Positions 24,574 to 34,281 of a stretch of DNA of 39,021 bases are shown here, in pieces (within the stretch, counting starts at the first letter, position 1; each line of letters opens with the position of its first letter). Where the stretch lies: NCBI GenBank assembly GCA_903836265.1, contig CAILQK010000404.1:1-39021 (forward strand). The letters are read 5' to 3'. Below the pieces are notes generated by a model. The model did no database searches. It was not told where the DNA came from and was given only the letters and a program-made list of their open reading frames with translations. Source of the stretch: an uncultured Bacteroidota bacterium. GTDB taxonomy: Bacteria; Bacteroidota; Bacteroidia; Chitinophagales; Saprospiraceae. Both the position numbers and the translations under genes were made by a program.

Positions 24574-26027
24574 AAATCCTCAAAAAATGCCCGGGCGTTG
24601 CGACCGTTGTTGCGCTGTACATTCTTGGCATCCCCGTAGTTGTCATCGGAATACTCCGTCGGATTGCGGCGGTACAGCTCTCGCTCCCATTTCGGATTAC
24701 TGATTTCTCCCCGCGCAGTTGAATGCAGCAGGATGAAATCGTCGCCTGCAAGCGACGGGTTGTAAAACAGAAACTTCACATTGGTCTGATTGGTTGACGG
24801 GAACTTGTAATACACCCATATCTCATACGGGGGTGCACCGGGTTCGTCCTCTACATGAACGATATCGCTGGCCTGACCAAAGCGCATGAACATACGCCCG
24901 CGATCAGTTTCAAACCCGTACCTGAATCCACTCCTGAATTTCACATTTGCGGCATCTGCCACAGCTATATACTCTCGGTATGCGAGTTCCGGATTGTTAG
25001 GATCGCGCTCCGCAAAATGACGGAATATGTAAAAACGCATTTGTTTTTCATCCCCGCTTTTCAGGATGTTGATGATCGCCTGCGATCTGTCGCCAGTCAT
25101 CAGCACAGAGATGGCGCGCATACAGTAAACCAGCTGATCCTTGTCCAGTTTCTGCACAAACTGTTTTTCCACTACCTCGTCGGATAACTGAATGTCCGAC
25201 AGATCAAGGAACGGGTTACTTCGCTGAAAAGTCAGTGTACGGCTGGTTAGCAGCTCGCTGCCATCCTTTCTGAGTTCGACGGTAAGTGAGTAATTGCCGC
25301 TTTCCATCTTGCTGATATCCATCTGAACCAGCAGGGCATCAATGGCAGAGGGCGCTTTTTCCTGACTTCCGGCGGCTACCAGATTTTTCTGACCATTGCC
25401 CAGTTCCTTCTCGATGACGTATCTCACCGTATATTTACCGCCTGAAACACTTTTGTCGGACTGATATACTTCGGCATAAAAAGCCAGTCGGGTAGCATCC
25501 TTGTCGTAAAAGGCAAAAGGCAGCGGCTCCAGGTGATAACCGTTTTTGGTGAAAGGCCCGTCTGTGTTGTCGGCTCTGAAACTGCGCAGCAACTGCACCT
25601 CCGAGAGTGTAATCCTGTTCTCAAACTGCACTGTCAGCGGACTTGAAAACCGGTCGGTGTTGGTCGCGTCATTCACGTCGGTCACCACCACATCGAGGGT
25701 ATATTGCCCCGGCGACAGGGCCAGTCTCTTCACATCGAGCAGTGATTCGGGGAAAGTAACCCTGGGACTGTTGAGTATATATTTCTCATAATTGACAATT
25801 TGATCGCCGTTTATGACCAAAATCAGCACCTCCGCGGCAGCTTCCAGCTGCGTACTGTCTATATGCCTGTACATAATTGATCCGGCCGCTATTTCAAGAT
25901 TTACCTCAAGATAGGGCTGTCCATCAGGAGTTTTGAAAACAGCGAAAGACACGCCCGCGTCGAGCGCATGCGCGAGGAACGGAAAAACAAGTACAAGTGC
26001 TGAAGTGAGGAATGGGCGAACCGTCAT
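24570..26027 (-). CDS. GWxTD domain-containing protein
   Basis: The 485-residue secreted protein has a signal peptide (FLTSALVLVFPFLAHA), a long beta-rich middle and the C-terminal GWxTD-type domain, here with the variant GFETDRGRMFMRFG (371-384) followed by YEIWVYYKFP. GWxTD proteins are widespread in Bacteroidota and related phyla and have no established biochemical role. The track begins at 26225, but the ATG at 26027 is preferred. It yields a canonical signal peptide and lies 25 bp after the stop of the channel gene, while the extra 66 residues overlap that gene. It is probably the last gene of the glmM-channel operon. Confidence 0.87.
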   Translation of the reverse strand: MTVRPFLTSALVLVFPFLAHALDAGVSFAVFKTPDGQPYLEVNLEIAAGSIMYRHIDSTQLEAAAEVLILVINGDQIVNYEKYILNSPRVTFPESLLDVKRLALSPGQYTLDVVVTDVNDATNTDRFSSPLTVQFENRITLSEVQLLRSFRADNTDGPFTKNGYHLEPLPFAFYDKDATRLAFYAEVYQSDKSVSGGKYTVRYVIEKELGNGQKNLVAAGSQEKAPSAIDALLVQMDISKMESGNYSLTVELRKDGSELLTSRTLTFQRSNPFLDLSDIQLSDEVVEKQFVQKLDKDQLVYCMRAISVLMTGDRSQAIINILKSGDEKQMRFYIFRHFAERDPNNPELAYREYIAVADAANVKFRSGFRYGFETDRGRMFMRFGQASDIVHVEDEPGAPPYEIWVYYKFPSTNQTNVKFLFYNPSLAGDDFILLHSTARGEISNPKWERELYRRNPTEYSDDNYGDAKNVQRNNGRNARAFFEDF

Positions 26028-26052
26028 GATGGATAAGGTCAAAATGAAGATT

Positions 26053-28200
26053 TTACTGAACCAGATAAAGCAGGGCCATGAATAAACCGAGCAGGAGAAT
26101 CGGCAGCCAGACCCAGAGTTTGAAGCGTCTTCCGGCTGCTGATGAGGCACTTTTACTGCCGGGCTGCTTCCTGGATTTGCTGTATGAAACTGAAACGAAC
26201 AGAAAACAGAAAAAGTTGACAGCAAGGGTAAATACCAGAAAAATATAGGCCAGATTCAGGGAATCGGTAGCCGGAGAAATTTGCACCAGATTGATGGAGT
26301 AGGCAACCGTGGCAAGGAAAGATGTGATGATCAGCTCTCCTGCCTCCTCATAACTGGCTTTATGGTAAAACAGCATGAAAAGCGGCAGCGCACTGAACAT
26401 CATGAATGGCAGGATAATCAGGATAATAGCGCCCCAGGGCTGCCGGCTCACACCGAGGTGAACATTGAGACTTTTGTAGGTTTCCAGGTATTTGGCCCTG
26501 TCATTCGGATCAAAGGTAACTTTGTCGAGTGAGGCGAGTGCGTTGGATAACTGGTTGTCAACCGTAACAAAGTACTCCTCTGAATCCCAGTCGTTGAACT
26601 GGAAATCCTCGATCTTGTCGTTTATCTGCAGGCGGCTGTAGTCGAAACTGATACGCAGTTTGTCGCTCGAGCTGAGGGCCACAATCGGAATCACGAGTTC
26701 GTGGCGATCGAACGGAAATTCAAATGACTTGAAATTACCCTGAAATTTGCCGCTGATCCGGTAAATCCTGACGCGATAGTTGTCCATTTTCTCCTCCGCT
26801 ATCATGTACCGGTTGGCCTCCTCCGAACTGATATTGCTGAAATCAACATATCCTTCCTTCATGATATACTGTGAGTCGGCGATTACCCAGTACAGCAGGT
26901 TGCAGTCGAATGTATTCTTCCGGACATCAATATCGTTGATATCAATGACATCAATACCAACGCGCAGGTTCGGAATAACCTTGCCTTCGGTATTCATCTG
27001 TGAGGGGCAACTTCGGGTTTTACCCTTGTCAACCTGTTCAAAACTGGGCGCTTTCTTCAGGATAAGCCAGTTGTCAAACGAATAAAGTTCGTTTTCTATA
27101 TTTATTTTCCGATTTTTCAGTCCCTTGAAATAATACAGGATACTGTCCCTGGCATGTTTGTCATCCTGCAGCGCGGCCCGGAAGATATTTATCGCGGCGA
27201 AGCACCGGTGAAGCTGGTTGTCAGCTTCGGTTATCTTGTCCCTGTCAACAGTTTTGAAAGGCTTTGGATATCTGAGGGCAATTTCCTTTTTGTCGTTGTA
27301 AACACTGGCCGGCAATGCCTCATCTTCTGCCACAAGCCGGATGAACTTGTGGCCGCTTCTGAGCGTTACTTGCTCCAGCTGAGCATCGCTCATACTGGTG
27401 GAGATACCAACAAAAACCTTGTTTCTGACTGCTGGATTGTTGTCGAGATACCGGATAATTTCATCACCGAAACCACCGTGGGTATTGAGAAGGAATACCC
27501 GGTGCCTGTTGCCGGCGAAGAGCCTGTCCAGCTGCTGCTGCATACTTTTTACCGTATCTCCGGGCAGATCGCGGTTTTCGATATAAGACTTCTGCCAGAG
27601 GCAAACAGAATCACAGCTGATTCCGTTACTGCGCATACTTTCCAGGAATCGCTCGTGGAGCAGATAGTCACATTCGGTGATGAAGCCCACCGACTTTTCC
27701 TTTTCTATCTCGCTGATATACTGCACCAGGTAGTTGGGCTGTGGATCGTTGGGCTGCAGGAAGATGGCATTGCCCCCGAAATTTTCCCTGTTCTGATCGG
27801 CACTCAGGGAGATCACCGGAATTTTGTCGCGAATGATGCTGCTGGCCTCCCTGATATACTTCCCCCAGGTATTGTCAATCACCAGTACTATATTGGTATC
27901 GGATGCAATTTCTCTGTAAATGGCCGGTATCGTATCCGGTTTGTAATCGCACTGAAATGCTTTCAGCCTGTATTCAAAGAGATTCTCCTGCCGGTTGATG
28001 CGCTCCAGATAGGTATTGAGTGCCACCAGATAAAGCGAGTCGGCATATCCGTTCACACTGTCTTTGGCGGTATTGAGATAGTTGAAACCCACATAGGCAA
28101 TATATTTTGCGGGGCGTACCGATCCGGAATTGCTGCAACGCTGGAGAAGCAGCAACAGCATGAGGGATAAAAACAGTATCTGAATGAGTTTTTTTATCAT
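26053..28200 (-). CDS. Periplasmic-binding-protein / pentameric ligand-gated ion channel fusion
   Basis: The 715-residue protein has a signal segment (residues 5-20). Residues ~31-385 follow the type-1 periplasmic binding fold pattern (SIIRDKIPVISLSA, then VGFITECDYLLHERFLESM). Residues ~410-580 resemble a Cys-loop receptor extracellular domain with the Pro-loop FPFD (495-498) and no Cys pair, as in other bacterial channels. Four membrane helices follow: M1 ~590-611 with the conserved Pro (IILPFMMF), M2 ~617-638 (YEEAGELIITSFLATVAYS), M3 ~649-672 and M4 ~693-713. By recalled sequence M2-M3 aligns closely with GLIC (YEANVTLVVSTLIAHIAFN). It should assemble as an inner-membrane pentamer gated by a periplasmic ligand. 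The Glu at the inner mouth suggests cation selectivity. The ATG overlaps the upstream stop (ATGA). Confidence 0.85.
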   Translation of the reverse strand: MIKKLIQILFLSLMLLLLLQRCSNSGSVRPAKYIAYVGFNYLNTAKDSVNGYADSLYLVALNTYLERINRQENLFEYRLKAFQCDYKPDTIPAIYREIASDTNIVLVIDNTWGKYIREASSIIRDKIPVISLSADQNRENFGGNAIFLQPNDPQPNYLVQYISEIEKEKSVGFITECDYLLHERFLESMRSNGISCDSVCLWQKSYIENRDLPGDTVKSMQQQLDRLFAGNRHRVFLLNTHGGFGDEIIRYLDNNPAVRNKVFVGISTSMSDAQLEQVTLRSGHKFIRLVAEDEALPASVYNDKKEIALRYPKPFKTVDRDKITEADNQLHRCFAAINIFRAALQDDKHARDSILYYFKGLKNRKINIENELYSFDNWLILKKAPSFEQVDKGKTRSCPSQMNTEGKVIPNLRVGIDVIDINDIDVRKNTFDCNLLYWVIADSQYIMKEGYVDFSNISSEEANRYMIAEEKMDNYRVRIYRISGKFQGNFKSFEFPFDRHELVIPIVALSSSDKLRISFDYSRLQINDKIEDFQFNDWDSEEYFVTVDNQLSNALASLDKVTFDPNDRAKYLETYKSLNVHLGVSRQPWGAIILIILPFMMFSALPLFMLFYHKASYEEAGELIITSFLATVAYSINLVQISPATDSLNLAYIFLVFTLAVNFFCFLFVSVSYSKSRKQPGSKSASSAAGRRFKLWVWLPILLLGLFMALLYLVQ

Positions 28201-29699
28201 AATTTTCTGATGGTAAGTTTATCGTTCAATATTCCATAACGGGAAAGAGCCTTTTCGTAGTCAGTCGCAGCCTTGATAACCACTGACTCTGTGGGCCTTA
28301 CTCCGTCGAACCACACAATATAGCCTTTGGCCCCCTTTTTCACACAGCTTTGCGGGCCATAATTGGTAACTGCCACCCATTTCCTCAGGAAATAGGCCCT
28401 GCTTTGCGCTTCGGCTTCCGTCTTGTAAACACCTTCCTGGATTATCCATCCCGGTCCGTCCAGTGATTTGCATGGATCTTCGGGATGTCCGGGGGCTTCA
28501 ACCGGCGGCACAGGATCGGGCTGTACAGGCACGCTGTCTGTCTTTTCAGGCGGTTTTATTTCAGGCCTTTCTGTTTTTACAGGTTCAGGCATTTCAGTTT
28601 CTTTTTCTGCGACCTTGCTCTCCCTGGAGGGTTTTGAAGGATCCTCGTCCACAAGATAGGAGTGATTTTCTTTCGGAAGACGGCTGTATCCGGCGAGTCG
28701 GGTTACTTCATCCACCTCGTGATGTGTCACCGTCCAGAAAACGGCAATACAGGACAAGAGGGAAAGGAGTGCGATCAGCTTCTGGTTCGCATAGGCTTTG
28801 GCAAACCTCCTGTGGGGAATTTCTCCGGGCAAAGAGTTTTTCATGTTGCCGGCCATTCTTCGGGGTAAGAGAGTGAAAAAACCTGCAACGGCGCGACCTG
28901 TCTTCCGAAAAAAATCGTCCAGCGGATCCCTTTTGCCGGTGCTGTTCTCTCTTGCTGCCCTGAACGTTTCGGATGCCTGTTTGTACAAGTCAGAGCGGGT
29001 TATCCAGTGCGTTATTTTTCTGTCCTTTCCAAAGGCGCCGAGCCGTGAGGGGTCGCATATTTTCCTGACTGTGCCATCCGGCGCCACGATGGCGAGGCCA
29101 ACGCCTCCTGATATGCACTGTTCACGCAGTTCAACATAATACGGATCGAGAACTGAGGGGAAAACATCATCCGCCAGCACAATCCACTGTTCGTCGGCTG
29201 CATATTGAGCAAACTGTTCAATGGCATAGATACTTCTGTACTTACGCCACTTGTTCATGGTTATGTACCAGCTGAAGAAGCCGGGAATGAAGGAACCGAA
29301 CAGGATACCCACATTTCCGGCTGCTGAAAGCTGCAACATCCACGGCAGATTTGTTTCAAAAAGGGCAACTATAGCTATGGCAGCACAGAGCATACCGAAA
29401 GCAAATGCATCCCAAAGAAAGTAGTCGGTGTTTAACTGGTACTTCACCTCTCCGATCTTGTCGAGGGAGGTGGCCTCGTAAGTGCATACGAAAGGTGTAC
29501 CGTCGGGCTTCACAAAAGTGATACGCCCGTCGGCAATCCAGCCGTCTGTACTGGTATTGTCGAGGCTTGCCACTATGGCAGATGCATCGGGCTGATACCT
29601 GTTTTTGTAAAAATTCTTTAAGAAAGGGACAAAAAGGCGCTTGACCTCATCTTCAGAGAGGCCAAAACTGACAGGTACGTAGGCGTATTTTCCTTTCAT
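28197..29699 (-). CDS. Three-TM membrane protein with predicted cytoplasmic domain and SPOR-like periplasmic C-terminus; partner of the channel
   Basis: I do not recognise the family of this 500-residue protein. Visible layout: a soluble N-terminal region (1-95), two adjacent membrane helices (~98-114 and ~127-147), a basic-flanked region predicted cytoplasmic (148-305, containing AIEQFAQYAADEQWIVLADD and YYVELREQC), a third membrane helix (LIALLSLLSCIAVFWTV, ~308-324), a Pro/Glu/Lys-rich linker (345-405) and a C-terminal compact region (415-500; GWIIQEGVYKTEAEAQSRAY) that resembles a SPOR domain. The topology puts the C-terminus in the periplasm near peptidoglycan. The gene sits 12 bp after glmM and its TGA overlaps the channel ATG, so the two products are probably made together. 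A nuclease-like fold for the middle region is conceivable but unsupported. Confidence 0.8.
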   Translation of the reverse strand: MKGKYAYVPVSFGLSEDEVKRLFVPFLKNFYKNRYQPDASAIVASLDNTSTDGWIADGRITFVKPDGTPFVCTYEATSLDKIGEVKYQLNTDYFLWDAFAFGMLCAAIAIVALFETNLPWMLQLSAAGNVGILFGSFIPGFFSWYITMNKWRKYRSIYAIEQFAQYAADEQWIVLADDVFPSVLDPYYVELREQCISGGVGLAIVAPDGTVRKICDPSRLGAFGKDRKITHWITRSDLYKQASETFRAARENSTGKRDPLDDFFRKTGRAVAGFFTLLPRRMAGNMKNSLPGEIPHRRFAKAYANQKLIALLSLLSCIAVFWTVTHHEVDEVTRLAGYSRLPKENHSYLVDEDPSKPSRESKVAEKETEMPEPVKTERPEIKPPEKTDSVPVQPDPVPPVEAPGHPEDPCKSLDGPGWIIQEGVYKTEAEAQSRAYFLRKWVAVTNYGPQSCVKKGAKGYIVWFDGVRPTESVVIKAATDYEKALSRYGILNDKLTIRKL

Positions 29700-29711
29700 T
29701 ATCCGGCAAGA

Positions 29712-31088
29712 TCACCGGATTTCTCCTATATCGGCGATGATCTTTCTCGCAAGGTTGGCCGCAATGACCGCAGAGTGGCTTTCGGAGTATATGCGTATGA
29801 TCGGTTCTGTATTGGAAGGGCGCAGATGCACCCATCCGTCTTCGAAATCAATTTTGAGCCCGTCTTCGGTATTGAGCTGCTCGCGCTGATACTTCTGTTT
29901 GAGGGTATTGAATATCCTGTCGAGATCAATATCCGGAGAGCGGTCAATTTTGGTTTTGGACATATGATAGTCCGGATAGGTTTTTCTGAGTGTTGACAGT
30001 TGCTTGCCTGAGTGGGCCAGATGACTCAGGAACAGCGCAATACCAATGAGCGCATCGCGGCCGTAGTGCAGGTCGGGCATGATAACTCCACCGTTTCCTT
30101 CACCTCCGATAACTGCGTTCACGGACTTCATTTTTTCCACCACATTCACCTCTCCTACCGCAGAAGTATAACAGGCACCGTTATGTTTGACTGTAACGTC
30201 GCGCAGCGCGCGCGTGCTGCTCAGATTGGATACGGTATTCCCGGGTCGTTTTGACAGCACATAATCGGCCACCGCCACCAGCGTATATTCTTCACCGAAC
30301 AATTCACCGTCTTCACACATAAACACCAGCCTGTCCACATCGGGGTCCACAGCGATACCGAGATGAGCTTTCTGCAGTTTTACTTCTGTGGAGAGCTGGC
30401 CGAGATGCTCCTTGAGCGGCTCCGGGTTGTGGGCAAAGTGGCCGTTTACCTCTCCATTGAGCAGGATATACTGACAGCCAAGTGCCTCCAGCAACGGCGG
30501 CACCGACAGCGCTCCGGTCGAGTTGATGGCATCCACCACTATTTTGAAGTTTTTGCTTCGGACAGCCTCGATATCAACCAGGGGATGTGCCAGAATTTTG
30601 ACGATATGCGTTTCTATATATGTGTCAATATACCTGTAGGTACCCAGTTTGTCCACCGGAGCGTATTCCACACTTTTGTCCGCAACGATTCCGAGCACCT
30701 CTTCCCCGTTGCGGGAACTGATGAACTCGCCCTTGTGGTTCAGCAATTTCAGGGCATTCCATTCGCGGGGGTTATGGCTTGCGGTGAGAATGATACCACC
30801 GCCTGCACCTTCCATCGGTACAGCAATCTCTACTGTCGGTGTTGTGCTCAACCCAAGGTCTGTCACGCTGATGCCCATGCTGCGCAGGGTATTGATTACA
30901 AGGGCACCGACTATTTCACCTGATATACGGCCGTCTCTCCCCACTACAATGTGATGAATGCCGGTATTGTTGATAACCCATTGCCCGAATGCAGCAGTAC
31001 ATTCCACAATATCCTGCGGAGTGAGGTTGTCGCCCGGGCGACCACCAATGGTACCGCGAAAGCCTGAAATTGATTTTATAAGTGCCAA
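29712..31088 (-). CDS. glmM: Phosphoglucosamine mutase / phosphohexomutase (GlmM-type)
   Basis: The 458-residue alpha-D-phosphohexomutase probably interconverts glucosamine-6-phosphate and glucosamine-1-phosphate for UDP-GlcNAc synthesis. Motifs: the catalytic phosphoserine loop TASHNP (Ser104), the Mg-binding DPDVDR (248-253), the sugar-binding GEGNGG (329-334; a form shared with phosphomannomutase/phosphoglucomutase relatives, so specificity is not certain) and the phosphate loop RPSNTEP near the C-terminus. The start is TTG: no ATG precedes the conserved N-terminus SISGFRGTIGG, and a perfect -7 box lies 77 bp upstream. It heads the operon that continues into the three-TM protein and the channel. 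Confidence 0.88.
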   Translation of the reverse strand: MALIKSISGFRGTIGGRPGDNLTPQDIVECTAAFGQWVINNTGIHHIVVGRDGRISGEIVGALVINTLRSMGISVTDLGLSTTPTVEIAVPMEGAGGGIILTASHNPREWNALKLLNHKGEFISSRNGEEVLGIVADKSVEYAPVDKLGTYRYIDTYIETHIVKILAHPLVDIEAVRSKNFKIVVDAINSTGALSVPPLLEALGCQYILLNGEVNGHFAHNPEPLKEHLGQLSTEVKLQKAHLGIAVDPDVDRLVFMCEDGELFGEEYTLVAVADYVLSKRPGNTVSNLSSTRALRDVTVKHNGACYTSAVGEVNVVEKMKSVNAVIGGEGNGGVIMPDLHYGRDALIGIALFLSHLAHSGKQLSTLRKTYPDYHMSKTKIDRSPDIDLDRIFNTLKQKYQREQLNTEDGLKIDFEDGWVHLRPSNTEPIIRIYSESHSAVIAANLARKIIADIGEIR

Positions 31089-31164
31089 GTCTTGTGGAAT
31101 TATGATTGTGTGAAAACAACTGTTGCTGCTGTATCCCCGGATTATATTGCATACAGAACAGATG

Positions 31165-31172
31165 CAAAGATA
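31165..31172 (-). promoter_or_regulatory. Predicted -7 promoter box of the glmM-channel operon
   Basis: The minus strand reads TATCTTTG, an exact TAnnTTTG, 76 bp upstream of the TTG start at 31088. No clear -33 element is visible; the upstream DNA is A/T-rich. Confidence 0.5.
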
Positions 31173-31238
31173 ATATGTAAATTATTTGTTCATAAAATAA
31201 TCATCAACTTTGTGAGCACAGGTTTGAATCCACCCGGA

Positions 31239-31550
31239 TTACATCATGTAAAATACTTCTTTCAGAGGCACTGAAACAGGCGAGTTATCCGGATGGGTTT
31301 CCATGATATCGGCCATGAAAGCCCACCATTGCTGCATGACGGGCTTGTACGGCAGTTCATCCATTTTTCCGGGATCATCAATCCGGAGTACCCCGAAAAG
31401 GGAGTTTGTTTCGCTGTCGAGAAAAATGGAATAGTCGGATATGCCGGCCTCCCCTAGCATTTCAGACAACTCCGGCCATATTTCGTCATGCCGGCGGCGA
31501 TATTCTTCCTCGCAGCCGGCATGGAGTTTCATTTTAAAGGCAATTCGCAT
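31239..31550 (-). CDS. rhaM: L-rhamnose mutarotase
   Basis: The 103-residue enzyme interconverts the alpha and beta anomers of L-rhamnose in the cytoplasm. Family features are the start MRIAFKMKL, the [11 protein letters not shown] helix with the catalytic His, and [19 protein letters not shown] near the C-terminus. The track extends to 31643 inside the upstream gene; the ATG at 31550 gives the standard family length and lies 4 bp after the rhamnosidase stop. Pairing with GH78 makes physiological sense, since the glycosidase releases rhamnose. The kinase, isomerase and aldolase for rhamnose are not in the window. Confidence 0.92.
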   Translation of the reverse strand: MRIAFKMKLHAGCEEEYRRRHDEIWPELSEMLGEAGISDYSIFLDSETNSLFGVLRIDDPGKMDELPYKPVMQQWWAFMADIMETHPDNSPVSVPLKEVFYMM

Positions 31551-31554
31551 ATTG

Positions 31555-34281
31555 TCATTTTTTCCATTCCGATTCAAAGCTGTAAACACCCGATCCGACA
31601 CGAACCATGACATAACCGGAAGCGGCACCTGATACTGTAACACCTGTTGCCTCTTTGAGCGAGCTCCCGTTTTCTTTCACGCTTTCCGGATTTGTAGTCG
31701 GGATATATATGGTGGCGGAGGTATTGGCAGGTATTTCTGTGCGGAATGACAACTTTCCGTTCTTTATTTTCCAGCTGCTGGCCGCACGGCCGTAGGGTGT
31801 CTGCAGCACAGCTTCTGCATGGCTGAAACCTCCGCCCGGATATGGCTTGATCCTGATTGACTTGTAACCCGGAGCTGCTGCATCTGTGTCAAGACCGGCC
31901 ATTATGCGGTACATCCAGTCGCCGATAGCACCATAGGCATAATGGTTGAAAGAGTTCATACCGGCCGACTGGAAATCGCCGTTGGGCTTGATACCGTCCC
32001 AGCGCTCCCAGATTGTGGTGGCGCCTTTGGTGACAGGATACAGCCAGGAGGGATAGGCCTTCTGGTTCAGCAGTTCATAAGCCAGATCATTATAACCAAA
32101 GCGGGTCAGGACGTGGCAGAGGTGTGGTGTTCCGAGGAATCCGGTAGTCAGGTGAGTGCCATAGCTTTTTATGTTTTCAGCCAGTTTCTGCGCAATACCG
32201 GGGCGCTGGTATTCGGGCAGCATGTCGAACTGGAGTGCCAGCACATAAGCTGTCTGGGTGGGTGAGGCTATCCTTCCATTGGGCGTTACATACTCGTTCA
32301 TAAAGGCAAATTTGATTCCCTCGAGCAGTTTCCTGTATTCGTCCGCCTCACTGTTTTTGCCCAGTACAGCTGCTGCATTAATGAGTAACTGGGTCGAATG
32401 AGCGTAAAAACATTGTGCGATCAGGTATTTGTCGGTCACGGCCGAGCGGCCATCGTTGTCATCTTCCGGCCGATAAAACAGCCAGTCGCCAAAATGAAAC
32501 CCTGTATTCCAGAGGTTATTGACACTCTTGCTGCGCATGTACTCCACCCATGCCTTCATGGAGGGGTACTGATCTTCAAGTATTCTTTTGTCGCCGTAAG
32601 CCAGCCATGCATTCCAGGGGATGATATTGGAGACGTCTGCCCAGCCAGTGGAAGCAGAAGCGCCGGCGCCCAGTACATTGGGCACAACAAAAGGTACAGA
32701 ACCGTCCGGATTCTGGTCGGCCGCCACATCTTTCAGCCATTTGGTGAAAAAGTTGTGTACGTCGAAATTGAACATGGCAGTGCGGCTGAACGCCTGTGCA
32801 TCGCCCGTCCAGCCAAGCCGTTCATCGCGCTGGGGGCAATCGGTGGGCACATCGAGGAAGTTGCCACGTTGCCCCCACTGAATATTGTGCTGCAGCTGAT
32901 TGACCAGCGAATCGGAGCAGGTGAAGGTACCGGCAGGCTTCATATCGGAATAAAGAGCCACAGCGGATATATCGCCGGGTGTCAGTATTCCGGGGTATCC
33001 GTCAATTTTCACATAACGGAAACCGTGGAAAGTAAAGTGAGGCTCGAAGTGTTCGCCCGCCTGACCGCTCAGTATCCACCGGTCGGTACATTGTGCACCG
33101 CGCAGGTTTTCGATATAGAAGTTGCCATTTTTGTCGAGCACCTCGGCAAATTGCAGTTTGATTGTGTCACCCTTTTTGCCGGAAGCAGTGAGCATGGCCC
33201 AGCCCACCAGATTTTGTCCGAAGTCGGCAACCAGCTCACCGGCAGGTGTTCTGAAAATTTTTGGATTGGAGAACACCTCGTGCTTTTTGATGTACTCATT
33301 GGCGGTGGCAACAAGCTTGTCTTTTCCATCAGGCACCACTTTAACAGGTTTCCAGTTTCTGTCGTCGAAACCGGGTTTGTCCCATCCGGGAATTTCCATG
33401 CCGGAATTGTACGTTTCACCGTGATAGACTTCCGAACTTCTGACCGGGCCATCCGTGGTGTATTTCCAGCCGCTGTCGGTGGAAATGGTTGCAGTGCTGC
33501 CATCTGCAAACTCCAGAACGAGCATACATAGGAGCGAAACATCCTTGCCGTAAAAATTGCGCTGACCGGAGAACCCGATATTACCACGCCACCAGCCACT
33601 GCCGAGTGTGACTGCCAACGCATTTTTATCTGCGTTCAGAAGCGATGTCACATCAAATGCCTGGTACTGCAGCCGCTTCTGATAGGCAGTCCAGCCGGGA
33701 GTGAGGAAGGCATCCCCTACCCTCTTCCCGTTGATTTTTGCCTCATAAAGGCCATGAGCGGTAATATACAGCATCGCACTTCGCACCTGCCGGGTCAAAC
33801 CGAACTCCCTTCTGAACATGGGACTCGGCTGAGTGGAGTCTTCAGGATCAGAAACTGTAATCCATCCGGCCTTCCAGTCTGACTCACCGAGTAAACCCAT
33901 CCGCCAGAAGGCCGGTTCCGACCAGTCTGATACGTTGCCACGGTTATCCCAGACACGTACCTGCCACCAGTATTTCCGGCCCGACTGCAGCTCTTTTCCA
34001 GCATATTCTACCCACTGCGATGCACTGGAAGTGACTTTTCCGGAGGTCCAGTACAACTTGTTGGCATAAAGATTATCGGAGCTTTCAGCAACTTTTATTT
34101 CACAGGCTTCCTGTAATATACCCCTGTCCTCACTCAGAATCTTCCAGCCGAAGCGGGGCTTCACGTCAACGCTCAGTGGCTGGGTCAGATTCTCTACGCG
34201 GGTATCAGTTACGCGCACCTGTGCGTGAAGAAAACCCGTACATATAACAAGAGCGACTGACAGGAATGTTTTGAATTGCAT
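31555..34281 (-). CDS. GH78 alpha-L-rhamnosidase, secreted
   Basis: The 908-residue enzyme with a signal peptide ([17 protein letters not shown]) removes terminal alpha-L-rhamnose from plant glycosides, pectic side chains or bacterial glycans. An N-terminal Ig/fibronectin-like domain (about 25-130; [18 protein letters not shown]) is followed by the rhamnosidase N-terminal lectin-like domain ([20 protein letters not shown]). The (alpha/alpha)6 barrel carries the diagnostic [15 protein letters not shown] acid motif and the later [10 protein letters not shown], and a C-terminal beta-sandwich follows. The length is normal for GH78. It heads a two-gene unit with rhaM. Confidence 0.94.
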   Translation of the reverse strand: MQFKTFLSVALVICTGFLHAQVRVTDTRVENLTQPLSVDVKPRFGWKILSEDRGILQEACEIKVAESSDNLYANKLYWTSGKVTSSASQWVEYAGKELQSGRKYWWQVRVWDNRGNVSDWSEPAFWRMGLLGESDWKAGWITVSDPEDSTQPSPMFRREFGLTRQVRSAMLYITAHGLYEAKINGKRVGDAFLTPGWTAYQKRLQYQAFDVTSLLNADKNALAVTLGSGWWRGNIGFSGQRNFYGKDVSLLCMLVLEFADGSTATISTDSGWKYTTDGPVRSSEVYHGETYNSGMEIPGWDKPGFDDRNWKPVKVVPDGKDKLVATANEYIKKHEVFSNPKIFRTPAGELVADFGQNLVGWAMLTASGKKGDTIKLQFAEVLDKNGNFYIENLRGAQCTDRWILSGQAGEHFEPHFTFHGFRYVKIDGYPGILTPGDISAVALYSDMKPAGTFTCSDSLVNQLQHNIQWGQRGNFLDVPTDCPQRDERLGWTGDAQAFSRTAMFNFDVHNFFTKWLKDVAADQNPDGSVPFVVPNVLGAGASASTGWADVSNIIPWNAWLAYGDKRILEDQYPSMKAWVEYMRSKSVNNLWNTGFHFGDWLFYRPEDDNDGRSAVTDKYLIAQCFYAHSTQLLINAAAVLGKNSEADEYRKLLEGIKFAFMNEYVTPNGRIASPTQTAYVLALQFDMLPEYQRPGIAQKLAENIKSYGTHLTTGFLGTPHLCHVLTRFGYNDLAYELLNQKAYPSWLYPVTKGATTIWERWDGIKPNGDFQSAGMNSFNHYAYGAIGDWMYRIMAGLDTDAAAPGYKSIRIKPYPGGGFSHAEAVLQTPYGRAASSWKIKNGKLSFRTEIPANTSATIYIPTTNPESVKENGSSLKEATGVTVSGAASGYVMVRVGSGVYSFESEWKK

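Noticed and set aside
27154-28170. 338-codon plus-strand ORF opposite the channel gene
   Set aside because: It lies entirely antisense to the channel gene, whose domains are clearly recognisable; the translated sequence shows no motif and is a shadow frame.
32398-33531. 377-codon plus-strand ORF opposite the GH78 gene
   Set aside because: Antisense shadow of a recognised rhamnosidase; no signal, motif or start context.
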